Source: Mugil cephalus (lineage: Eukaryota; Chordata; Actinopteri; Mugiliformes; Mugilidae). Taken from it: a DNA stretch of 64,000 bases. Positions 51,054-61,417 of this stretch are shown here, piece by piece. Position 1 is the stretch's first letter. Every line of letters begins with the position of its first letter. The DNA lies in assembly GCF_022458985.1 (NCBI RefSeq), contig NC_061786.1, positions 22,135,974 to 22,199,973 on the forward strand, in the 5' to 3' direction. Below the pieces are notes generated by a model. The model had not been told where the DNA came from, made no database searches, and worked only from the letters and a program-made list of their open reading frames with translations. The position numbers and the translations under genes were made by a program.

Positions 51054-52800
51054 CGACCCGGATCGACCTCCAGGTGGCAGCACACACCCAAGTGTTTCGT
51101 ACCCGTCTCCACGGGCTTTGGTATCGTTTTGGATTTTATTAACGCCAGTTCCTTCTCCTCCGTCTGATTCCTCGTCGGTTCTTGATACCGGTTCTTATCA
51201 CGGTAAATTTTTTGCAAGAAACGTTTCTATAAAACAAAGAAAACACTTTATTACCTCTATAACCAGTACTTTATACATCATGTTTACCGCTAGTAGGCTG
51301 AGCTGATCTTTGTTATTATTATCTTTTCAATTTGATTTAATGCATTAATCAGGAAACGCAGCGTTTACTTTTACTTTTACACATGAATTATGTTGGTTTT
51401 TTTGTTTCTCCACAAAAAAAGTGTTCAATTATTTTAAACGCTGCTGTTTCATTTCCTGTTTTCATTCCTGAGACACTTTATAAATTACTGTCGGTCGGCT
51501 GAACAGAACCAAGTATCTTCCAGATAGACGCTTAAAGTACAAATCCACCTTAAAACCCTTTAACGCAGACGAGAAGCAGCTATTTGTGGTTTAATTTGCA
51601 TGTCAGGACCCTTTTCTGTTGCTTTAATTTCCGATAATCCCATTAAAAAAAAAACAGGAAATTAAAACCGAAGAGACCAGGAGGAGCCAGAAAAACTTTT
51701 CTTTTTCTGTATAAAATGAGCAACAGATGCAGTATTTTATGGGAGATTTTCTAATCAAAATGTGAAAATGATGAAAAAAAAAAAAAATCATAAGCTGAAA
51801 CTACAGTTTGACGTTTATGAGACTTTAGTGTGAAGTTGATAAAACGTTGAGCAGACGAGCTGAGATACGTTTACACGGTGGATGAGGTGATGATGGATTA
51901 ATTGTTTACATGCACATGTGCAGGAAATAGAACAGAAGAAGAAGATTTTTTTTTTATCTCCTCCATGTTTATCTTCAACCGTTTAATTGGTTTAGTAGAA
52001 GAAGAAGACATCTCAATGTCTCTTGTATTTGGTATTTATAGAAACTGAAGCAGCTTAAAAGTCCGATATTTCCCTCAGGAGAGCAAACAATGGACCTAAG
52101 TGTAAATTAAAGGTGAGGGAACATCACATCCTCTACGTGGTCTTTAATTAAAGCCGTTTAGTGGGACTGTGGAATATTTTTTTTAAAAAGCACAATTAAC
52201 CCTATTTCCAGTGTGGTTGTAGTAACGTGTTTTAACCAGCAGGGGGCAGTAATGGCAACTTTCTGGGAAATGTCGGATTCTCGAAGCTGCAGCAGAAGCA
52301 ACCAAACGGTTCCTGAAGCGCAAAGAACGTCACAGATTTCTGTCGGGTTTTATACAAAAGCGACTTGATTCGGTGGATTTTTGCTTTAAGAGACGCGTCG
52401 TCGTCTTTGTTTCCTGTTCTGCTTCACGTATTTACACGTTTAAATCCTCTAAGGAAACTTTTCACAGACTATTCACTGATTCTAGTGAAGCTTAAATAAT
52501 AATAAAACGCTTTAAGTGTAGTTTCACGTATGGGAAGTTTTTGTACGAGCTGTTTTGTTAAATATCCTACTTCTTCAACAGCGAAGCGTCTGCGTACTTA
52601 CATATATTTTTTGTAACAGTTTTTCCTAAACAGAGTCAGATAATTAAAGTTTTTTTTTATTCAGAGCCACAAACCAACAAAAACAAAAGTGGAAAAGTTG
52701 AGATGATAATAATCTTCACTTCCTTTGCAGCCAAATCATCCCCTGATCAGCATTTACTTAAAGTTGAACAGTCTTCTGAAAGTTTGTGCTGCTTTCCTCT

Positions 52801-53170
52801 ATCAGCCATAACATTATGACCACTACAGCCACTACAAGGACTCTGGTTTTCAGACCAGAACCACCTTCTTCCTCCGTGTCTCCCTGGTTCTGGATCTGAT
52901 GTGTCCATCGTAGGAGCTTTCATCAGAGGTCAGAGGTCGTCATGGACCCCCTGACTGATCCTTTATATCAGAACCAGAACCAGAACCAGCTGTCTCTGGT
53001 TCTTCTCCTTCCTTGGATCAATCCCTTCTTCCTCCTCTTCCTCCTCTTCCTCCTCTTCCGTCTCTTGGACGATACCGACCAGTGCTGCAGTTTCTGGGAG
53101 ATGTTCTGATCCAAACATGTAGACGTTACAGTTTCCTGCTTCCTGCCTGGTCATAATATTATGGCTGATC
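52801..53170. mobile_element. MITE with ATCAGCCATAACATTATGACC ends, copy 2
   Basis: The left end ATCAGCCATAACATTATGACC and right end GGTCATAATATTATGGCTGAT are near-perfect inverted repeats. The interior, read on the minus strand, has a GAGGAAGAGGAAG run and GGTTCTGGTTCTGGTTCTG, as in the element at 33970-34481, so the two are in opposite orientation. About 370 bp, no transposase. Confidence 0.8.
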
Positions 53171-53974
53171 AGTGTGTGTGTGTATAAATACAAGTTGCCT
53201 CCTGGTTTTTCCAAGAGGATTTTCTGTATTTAAGAAGAACAAACTGGAGGAAAACGCCACCAAATTCATCTTTAATTGATTTTTTTTTATTTTAAAACAT
53301 TTTTATATTTATTGGATTTAATTAGTTGTGTGATTTTGACACAAAAGCTACATTTTGTATTATTATTATTTAATTTCCTTTCAAGTGTTCAAGCCTGAAC
53401 GTTATAAAAGCAAAGAAGAAGCTTCAGTTCCACACTCGATGTTTAACTTTAGCTCAGAAGTTTGAATTGACTGCAATTAATTTGCCGGCGTCTGTTCGTC
53501 TTCGTTTGTTTCTAAGAATTTAAAAGCTGTTTAGTGAAGAGCTGTTTGACCAAGAACTTTATTTTTATACGCTGCTTCGCCGAAGAGTCGACTAGTTCAC
53601 TAGTTTGGTCGGAGAAGGATTAGAAGATATTTGTGGTCACGCTTCACTTTATTTGTTTTTCTCCCCCTGAACAGCTGTTTGTGATGAAGGCGGATGTGAG
53701 GGGCTGCACAGACGCCAACGTAAAATTATATAAATATATATATTTTTTATTATTTACTACTTTAATTCTTCCATTTTCTGTCTGTCGGCCGCACGTCTGG
53801 CTTCGTGTTGGATTTGATGTGGTCTCACTGTGCAGCCCCTTCATTTATAATCTATTCAGAAGTTTGTCTGTTGTAAGTTTGCACTACATGTAAAATCACC
53901 AAGTTATTATTCAGCCACTGCTTCGTTTATTCCGCTGAACATGCTGCGAACTTTTGTTGGATTATTCTGTTGAG

Positions 53975-53980
53975 AATAAA
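53975..53980 (+). promoter_or_regulatory. zfyve21: candidate zfyve21 polyadenylation signal
   Basis: AATAAA followed 20-45 nt later by a GU-rich stretch (GTTGAGATGTTTGGTTGTTTGTG), a good signal/downstream-element pair. It would give a 3' UTR of about 2.9 kb containing the MITE. An earlier signal at 52501 is an alternative. Confidence 0.35.
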
Positions 53981-55299
53981 AACCAAGTGTTTATACATTT
54001 GTTGAGATGTTTGGTTGTTTGTGACGTTGATATGGAATAAAAATATAAATGAAACTGCATAATTCAGGAAAGAATAAATATTTAATTACTGTATTTCTAC
54101 TGCATTGATATAAAACATTAATTTTATTTTATTTCTGTCAGTTAAAAACATTTGGCAGAGTTGATTTTAAATTTAAAAAAATAATAATAATAAATTAAAA
54201 TAAAGATTTTAATTCATCCTGTTAGAACTTAAAGCTTTGAAACTATATGTATGGTGGAAAAAGCTAAATAAATAAATATTTATTAAATTAATATATATAA
54301 ATTCCTTCTTCTGATGTGGCTGAAATAATGATGTCCCTTTAGCTTTTATTTAAATAAATAAATAACACATTTTTTTGCATCCATAGTGCCACACAAATAA
54401 ATGGCAATACAAATGTAAATTTATTTTATTTCATTATATATTTAATTATTGCCCTTTTATCTACGTATTCTATTTTTAAACTACATTTCTGTGTCCCTCA
54501 CAAACACACACACATATAAATATTACATTTTATTATTTAAATAAATTACTTTAACAGCACTATATTAAGTTCCTTCATCTGATTGGTCTACTTATTTATT
54601 TTTTAAACTACATTTCTGCTTCTGTAGTTCCACACAAGCAAACATATGTTTTATTTCAGTTTTAATTTCAATTTCAATTTTCAGTTTTACCTTTTTCATT
54701 GTATTTTTAAACTACACTTCTAAATTTTAATTTAATATATGTATATATATTAAACTTAATTTCTGCATCCATAGTTACACACAAACATACATAAATATAT
54801 GTACACATTTATTCTATTTTATTTTATTCGCCATGTTCATTTAAAAAAAAAAGAAGAAGAAGAAGAACGGAAGAAGCTCCATTACTCATATGGGGGTTCC
54901 TATCGTCAGTTAAAAAATATTTGTACGTACTATTGCTTAAGCAGAAGTAACATTAAATCAAACTATATAAAATTTAAATCATATTAAGCATTTAACCTTT
55001 AAAAACTGTCCCATCTGTGGAAGGATAATTGACATTAATTAATTATGTGGACGCGTCCACCCCCCCGCTGGCATGAGGTGGTTCCGTCCGGGTCTCCCAG
55101 CATCAGACGCACATGGCCGGCGTGTTGTGAGCGGATTTCACGGTGTTGCAGCATTTATTGAACCCCCTCCGACTCTGTCACGCTGCCGTGGACTCACTGC
55201 GGGACGGGACAGACGGACACACACGGTCAAACACGAACCCGTCCTCAGAAATTAAGAAATAGTCCATAAGAACCAGATTTGTGGTGTGGACACCACTTA

Positions 55300-55360
55300 A
55301 AAAAAAGCTGACACGGCTCCGTGGGCTGCTGCTGCTGCAGCTGCTGTGACAAGACTCAAG
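55300..55360 (+). other. brf1: brf1 noncoding exon 1 (probable)
   Basis: GC-rich sequence with CTGCTGCTGCTGCAGCTGCTG ends in a good donor, CTCAAG|GTATGA, with GT at 55361. The coding exon begins at an acceptor at 56280, so a 5' UTR exon is expected upstream. The 5' limit is not determined and could extend back to the CpG-richer 55050. Confidence 0.45.
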
Positions 55361-56279
55361 GTATGAACCCACTCTTTACCTGCGTGTCCGTGTTAAACTG
55401 TCAATTATTAGCGTGTTTTAGTTTCCACGTGACTTTCATGATGAAGCCGGTTAGCATCGTTAGCTCCTCCAAGCTGCTGGCAGCTCCATGTCTCCATGTC
55501 TCCTTGTCTCCATGTCTAAAAACCGCAAACTTCTCAGGGTTTACAGCGAAACCTGGAAGACGCCAATAAAAGACAGAGAGTTTATAAGGTTTTAGATTAT
55601 AAGTTTCTGTTTAAAATCTCTGAGGAGGAGAAAACGCCGAGTTAGCTTGCGGCTGCAGAGCAAGTGCCACGTAGCTGGGAGAAGCTAACAGCTAACGGAG
55701 CAGAATCAATCTCAGTCTCAGTGAGAAGATGCAAACAAGACGAAAAACTCGTCATTTAGTCTGAATATTCACGCAAAACGGCCGCTTTACATCCTACTAT
55801 TACAAGTTAAAGCACACAAGTGTTGTCATTGACATGGGCGGAGCAACTTCCCAGGGGGCCCTGGGGCTGAAGTTTGTTGTTGCCCCCCCGTGGGTGGGGT
55901 GACATTATCTAAAAATGGATGAGAAAGCTTCATAAAACGTCCATAAAGAGGCAAAGTGTGATGCAAAATAACTAAAAATGCCTTAAATAAGACTGAATGT
56001 CCTTAAACGGACACAGATTGACCAAATTGAGATGCTAACAGTCCTGAAAGATGCCTCAAACGGACACAAATTCATCCGAAAGTGACACTAATGGACTTTA
56101 AAGACATTTAAATGACATGATAAGACGCAGAATAATCATCAAATGATGCAAAATCAGAACTAACGCTGTATCACCTGAACGAGATGCTAGTAGACGTCAG
56201 AGATTCATTAAATGATGCACAGTGTCCACAAAGAGACTTTAAAGAGTTTAAAACTTGTCTTTTTTTTATTTCCCATCAG
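55361..56279 (+). other. brf1: brf1 intron 1
   Basis: 919 bp. From about 55830 to 56200 it carries a degenerate repeat built on ACTAAAAATGCCTTAAA and GATGCAAAAT words, after GGGGCCCTGGGGCTGAAG. This resembles a fish interspersed repeat of unknown class. Acceptor CCCATCAG|G. Confidence 0.5.
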
Positions 56280-56488
56280 GCTTTGAGGCGGGCGGAGCTG
56301 CACCATGAGCTCCAAGGTGTGTAAGAACTGCGGCGGCTCGGACATCGACGTCGACCAGGCCCGCGGAGATGCCGTCTGCATGTCCTGCGGCTCCGTCCTG
56401 GAGGACAACATCATCGTGTCCGAGGTGGAGTTCGTGGAGACGGGGGGCGGAGGGTCGCTGGCGGTCGGACAGTTCATCTCATCCGAAT
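56280..56488 (+). CDS. brf1: brf1 first coding exon
   Basis: 24 nt of 5' UTR after the acceptor, then ATG in CACCATGAGC (good Kozak context). It ends phase 1 at GAAT|GTGAGA. It encodes [20 protein letters not shown] and [20 protein letters not shown], then a Gly-rich stretch and QFISSE. Confidence 0.94.
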
Positions 56489-57214
56489 GTGAGAACACAG
56501 AAAGAGAAAGAGATGAATCTCTGTTAACGTCGTCATAAACCAAATCCATTCAAAACTTGCCTGTGATTTATGAGGATTTTAAGTTTTCTCTAGTTAGAAA
56601 AGATCTGTTGATAATTTAATTGGTGTCCAATAGTTCATTAAAAACAGGAGCTGGTAACGGTTAATTCGGCTTCATTTAATGACAAATAAATTAAAATAAA
56701 TCAAGGTTCACATTTATGGAAAGTGCTAAAACGACAGATGGATTTTAGAGAAGCGTGGCTCTTATGTAACACGTTTCTGTGAGCGTATCTCTGAATGTTA
56801 ACCTCCTGATTATTCGTCTGTGACCTTCAGCCTCCCGAGATGTTTTCACGTCTGCCGACTCTGCCAGATTTATTCTCTGCGCTGTAGTTCACGCGTCCGT
56901 CCACCAGGGGGCGCTGCTGGATCACATGACATTAAAAATTAAAAAGTTAAATCAGCAGAAGATGAAGAAATATCATTTAACAGTTTAGGATTTCCTTCTT
57001 TTCTCAGTTTTTATGACATTTTATAACATCAAGAACATTTATTTATTTATTTTAAACATTTACTAGAAACTGAGAGAGGAGGTAGAGAAGGAAGGAGGAT
57101 TTATCTGAACATGTGTCTCTCTGTGTCCTGCAGCTGGAGGTAAAATCCCCTCCTTTGGAGATGCTCACCTGTCGGGGATGGGGCGCGAGTCCAGAGCCCA
57201 GACGCTGCAGAGAG
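56305..57214 (+). CDS. brf1: BRF1, TFIIIB 90-kDa subunit (5' part, first two coding exons)
   Basis: BRF1 bridges TFIIIC, TBP and RNA polymerase III at tRNA and 5S genes in the nucleus. Coding exons seen: 56305-56488 (residues 1-61 plus one base) and 57134-57214 (62-88 plus one base). The N-terminus is a TFIIB-type zinc ribbon: C6/C9 (CKNC) and C25/C28 (CMSC). The BRF1-specific stretch [17 protein letters not shown] follows, and exon 2 gives [20 protein letters not shown] and TLQR, which matches the family. The exon that should start the cyclin folds (HIHHLGNQLQL in mammals) is not found before 64000. The gene therefore runs out of the window and intron 3 exceeds 6.7 kb. Teleosts may have two copies; which one this is cannot be told. 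Confidence 0.93.
56489..57133 (+). other. brf1: brf1 intron 2
   Basis: 645 bp, AT-rich with a TTTATTTATTTATTT run near 57040. No element recognised. Acceptor CTGCAG|CT. Confidence 0.6.
57134..57214 (+). CDS. brf1: brf1 second coding exon
   Basis: 81 nt, phase 1 to phase 1: [20 protein letters not shown] and then RAQTLQR. Donor AGAG|GTGAGT, a perfect consensus. Its resemblance to the GTGAG words in the downstream array is noted in the findings. Confidence 0.93.
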
Positions 57215-57686
57215 GTGAGTGACCAGCGGGGGGCGCCGCCGTCCTTTCCACAGAGTCAAACGGGAGCTTTGTGCGTCTCTCTGTCTGTCACTAAAGCTGC
57301 AGAAACAAACTGTCAGACCTTGTTACCGCGGCAACGGCCGTCTGCTCAGCTGATGATGGCGTCTGAGCAACGATTAGTCAGAGACGCGTTGTCATCGTCC
57401 CGTCTTTTACAGCTGACTGAAAGTTATTAAACATTAATGGATGAGAGGGAGGGAGGGAGGGAGGGAGGGATGAAAGACTTGGATAAAGGAAGGATCTTTA
57501 AAGTTATTTTCCACCTTTTCTTACTTCTTTTTGTCGGAGGTTTTTTAGTTTAGCTCCGTGTTTTGAGGAAAGAGCCAGGCTAACAGTTTCCCTCCGTTTC
57601 CAGTGTTTATGCTAAGCTAAGCTAAGCTGGTTTCACGTGTAGAGGGCGACAGTGTTTTAAAAGCTCCTGGAGGCGTCAGTGAGTAA

Positions 57687-57688
<2 letters not shown>

Positions 57689-57743
<55 letters not shown>

Positions 57744-57756
57744 CGTGTGTGTGTCT
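57689..57756 (+). repeat. (GT)n microsatellite
   Basis: Long GT run with two GTGC interruptions near its end. Confidence 0.95.
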
Positions 57757-57994
57757 GGGCCTCATGTTGTTGTGTTAGCTTGTCGTGCTTTAAATGTGTG
57801 TCGTCAGATTTATGGCCGTCTGCGTCTCAGCCCCCCCCCCCCCCCCAGTGATTCATGTCTGGGGACGCAAACCCACCTCCTCCTGTATTTGTGTTGGACA
57901 GTTATGTATCATCGGTCCCTCGTGAGTCGGCGCGATGGACGGAATCTAAATGAAGTTTAAGAAAAACAGGAGAGATTTCACTGTAGGACAAAGA

Positions 57995-60900
57995 TGGAGG
58001 AAGGAAGGAAGGAAGGAAGGAAGGAAGGAAAAGTGAGAGTGGAAGGAAGGAAGGAAGGAAGGAAAGGTGAGAGGACTGAAGGAAGGAAGGAAGGAAGGAA
58101 GGAAGGAAAGGTGAGAGTGGAAGGAAGGAAGGAAGGAAAGGTGAGAGGACTGAATGAAGGAAGGAAGGAAGGAAGGAAGGAAAGGTGAGAGGACTGAATG
58201 AAGGGAGGAAGGAAGGAAGGAAGGAAGGAAAGGTGAGAGGACTGAAGGAAGGGAGGAAGGAAGGAAAGGTGAGAGAGGAAGGAATGGAAGGGAGGAAGGA
58301 AAAGTGAGAGAGAGGAAGGAAGGAAGGAAGGAAAAGTGAGAGTGGAAGGAAGGAAGGAAGGAAGGAAAGGTGAGAGGACTGAAGGAAGGAAGGAAGGAAG
58401 GAAGGAAAGGTGAGAAAGGAAGGAAAGAAGGAAGGAAAAGTGAGAGTGGAAGGAAGGAAGGAAGGAAGGAAGGAAAGGTGAGAGGACGGAAGGAAGGAAG
58501 GAAGGAAGGAAGGAAGGAAGGAAGGAAGGAAGGAAGGAAGGAAAGAAAGGTGAGAGAGGAAGGAAGGAAAGAAGGAAGGAAAAGTGAGAGGACTGAAGGA
58601 AGGGAGGAAGGAAGGAAAGGTGAGAGAGGAAGGAAGGAAGGAAGGAAGGAAGGAAAGGTGAGAGAGAGGAAGGAAGGAAGGAAGGAAGGAAAAGTGAGAG
58701 TGGAAGGAAGGAAGGAAGGAAGGAAAGGTGAGAGGACTGAAGGAAGGAAGGAAGGAAGGAAGGAAGGAAGGAAAGGTGAGAGAGGAAGGAAGGAAAGAAG
58801 GAAGGAAAAGTGAGAGTGGAAGGAAGGAAGGAAGGAAGGAAGGAAGGAAGGAAGGTGAGAGGACTGAAGGAAGGAAGGAAGGAAGGAAGGAAGGAAAGGT
58901 GAGAGAGGAAGGAAGGAAAGAAGGAAGGAAAAGTGAGAGTGGAAGGAAGGAAGGAAGGAAAGGTGAGAGGACTGAATGAAGGAAGGAAGGAAGGAAGGAA
59001 GGAAGGTGAGAGGAATGAAGTGAAGGGAGGAAGGAAGGAAGGAGAAGGAAGGAAAAAGGTGAGAGGAGAAGGAAGGAAGGAAGGAAGGAAAAGGTGGAGA
59101 GAGGAAGGAAGGAAGGAAGGAAGAAGGAAATGGAAGAAGGAAGGAAAGTGAAGGAAGGAAGGAAAGGAAAGGTGAGAGGATGAAGGAAGGAAGGAAGGAA
59201 GGAAGGAAGGAAGGAAGGAAGGAAGGAAGGAAGGAAAAGTGAGAGGAAGGAAGGAAGGAAGGAAGGAAGGAAAAGTGAGAGGAAGGAAGGAAGGAAGGAA
59301 GGAAGGAAGGAAGGAAAAGTGAGAGGAAGGAAGGAAGGAAGGAAAGAAAGGTGAGAGAGGAAGGAAGGAAAGAAGGAAGGAAAAGTGAGAGAGGATGGAA
59401 GGAAGGAAGGAAGGAAGGGAGAAGGGAAGAGGAAGGAAGGAAAAGTGAGAGGAGTGAAGGAAGGAGAAGGAAGGAAGAGGAAGGAGGGGAAGGAAGAGGT
59501 GAGAGAGGAGGAAGGAAAGAGGAAGGAGGAAAGTGAGAGAGGAAGGAAGGAAGGAAGGAAGGAAGGAAGGAAGAAGGAAGGAGAGGAAGGGAGAAAAGTG
59601 AGAGGAGGAAGGAAGGAAAGGAAAAGTGGAGAGGAAGGAAGGAAGGATAGGAGAGGAAGGAAGGGAAGGAAGGAAGGAAGGAAGGAAGGAGAGAAAGGAA
59701 GCAGAGAAAGGAAGGAAGGTGAAGCTGAGAGGAAGGAAGGAAGGAAGGAAGGAAGGAAGGAAGGAAGGAAGGAAGGAAAAGTGAGAGGAAGGAAGGAAGG
59801 AAGGAAGGAAGGAAAAGTGAGAGGAAGGAAGGAAGGAAGGAAAAGTGGGAATCAGGAAGGAAGGAAGGAAGGAAAAGTGAGAGGAAGGAAGGAAGGAAAG
59901 GTGACAGATGAACGAAGGGATGGGAGGAAGGAAAAGTGAGAGAGAGGGAGGAAGGAAGGAAGGAAGGAAGGAAGGAAGGAAAGGTGAGAGAGGAAGGAAG
60001 GAAAGAAGGAAGGAAAAGTGAGAGTGGAAGGAAGGAAGGAAGGAAGGAAGGAAGGAAGGAAGGAAGGAAAGGTGAGAGGACTGAAGGAAGGGAGGAAGGA
60101 AGGAAAGGTGAGAGAGGAAGGAATGGAAGGGAGGAAGGAAAAGTGAGAGAGAGGAAGGAAGGAAGGAAGGAAGGAAGGAAAAGTGAGAGGACGGAAGGAA
60201 AGAAAGAAAAGTGGAAGGAAGGAAGGAAAAGTGAGAGGAAGGAAGGAAGGAAGGAAGGAAGGAAGGAAGGAAAAGTGAGAGGAAGGAAGGAAGGAAGGAA
60301 GGAAGGAAAAGTGAGAGGAAGGAAGGAAGGAAAGGTGACAGATGAACGAAGGGATGGGAGGAAGGAAAGGTGAGAGAGGGAGGAAGGAAGGAAGGAAGGA
60401 AGGAAGGAAGGTGAGGAGGAAGGAGGAAAGAAGGAAGGAAAAGTGAGAGTGGAAGGAAGGAAGGAAGGAGGAAGAGGAAGGAAGGAAGTGAGAGGACTGA
60501 AGGAAGGGAGGAAGGAAGGAAAGGTGAGAGAGGAAGGAATGGAAGGGAGGAAGGAAAAGTGAGAGAGAGGAAGGAAGGAAGGAAGGAAGGAAGGAAGGAA
60601 GGAAGGAAGGAAAAGTGAGAGGACGGAAGGAAAGAAAGAAAAGTGGAAGGAAGGAAGGAAAAGTGAGAGGAAGGAAGGAAGGAAGGAAAAGTGAGAGGAA
60701 GGAAGGAAGGAGGAAGTGAGAGGAAGGAAGGAAGGAAGGAAGGAAGGAAAAGTGGGAATCAGGAAGGAAGGAAGGAAAAGTGAGAGGAAGGAAGAATGAA
60801 GGTGAAGATGAACGAAAGGATGGGAGGAAGAAGTGAGGAGGTGGAGGAGAAGGAAGGGAGGAGGAAGGAAAGTGAGAGAGGAAGAAAGGAAGAGGAGGAA

Positions 60901-61417
60901 GTGAGAGTGGAAGGAAGGAAGGAAGGAAGAGGAGAGAAGGTGAGGAAAGGTGAGAAGGAATGTAAGTGAAGGTGAGGAGTAGAATGAAAATGGAAGGAAA
61001 GGAATGGAAGGAGGGAAGGAATAAGAAGGATAGAAAGGATGAAAGGAAAAGTGAAGAAGGAAGGGAAAGGATATGGGAAGGAAGGAAGGAAAAGTGAGAG
61101 GAAGGAAGGAAGGAAGGAAAAGTGAGAGGAAGGAAGGAAGGAAGGAAAAGTGAGAGGAAGGAAGGAAGGAAGGAAGGAAAAGTGGGAATCAGGAAGGAAG
61201 GAAGGAAAAGTGAGAGGAAGGAAGGAAAAGTGAGAGGAAGGAAGGAAGGAAAGGTGAGAGAGGAAGGAAGAGAAGGGAGGAATGAAAAGTGAGAGAGAGG
61301 AAGGAGGGAAGGAAAGAAAAGAGGACGGAAGGAAGGAAGGAAGAAGGGAAGGAAAGAAAAGTGAGAGGGAGGGAGGGAGGAAGGAAGGAAGGAAGGAAGG
61401 AAGGGAGGAAGGAAGGA
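57995..61417 (+). repeat. 3.4-kb (GGAA)n polypurine array
   Basis: Almost every base of the + strand is a purine. GGAA runs of 3-14 units are separated by short linkers: AAAGGTGAGAGGACTGAAGG, AAAAGTGAGAGTGG, AAAGTGGGAATCAGG and GGTGACAGATGAACGAAGGG. The block ending in GACAGATGAACGAAGGGATG recurs at about 59902, 60336 and, degraded, 60807, giving a higher-order period near 434-470 bp. Order is lost around 60830-61080. Frames through it (Gly/Arg/Lys/Glu only) are artefacts. Confidence 0.95.

Larger units (their letters stand above)
51054..55300 (+). other. zfyve21 3' UTR and zfyve21-brf1 intergenic DNA
   Basis: About 4.2 kb with no coding exon recognised. It holds a MITE at 52801-53170 and very AT-rich DNA at 54050-54980. 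Possible poly(A) signals are AATAAA at 52501 and 53975. GC content rises from 55030, at the approach to brf1. Confidence 0.6.

Noticed and set aside
57994..60373. Several Gly/Arg/Lys/Glu frames of 60-184 codons
   Set aside because: Translations of the GGAA array; purine-only DNA rarely makes stops in these frames.
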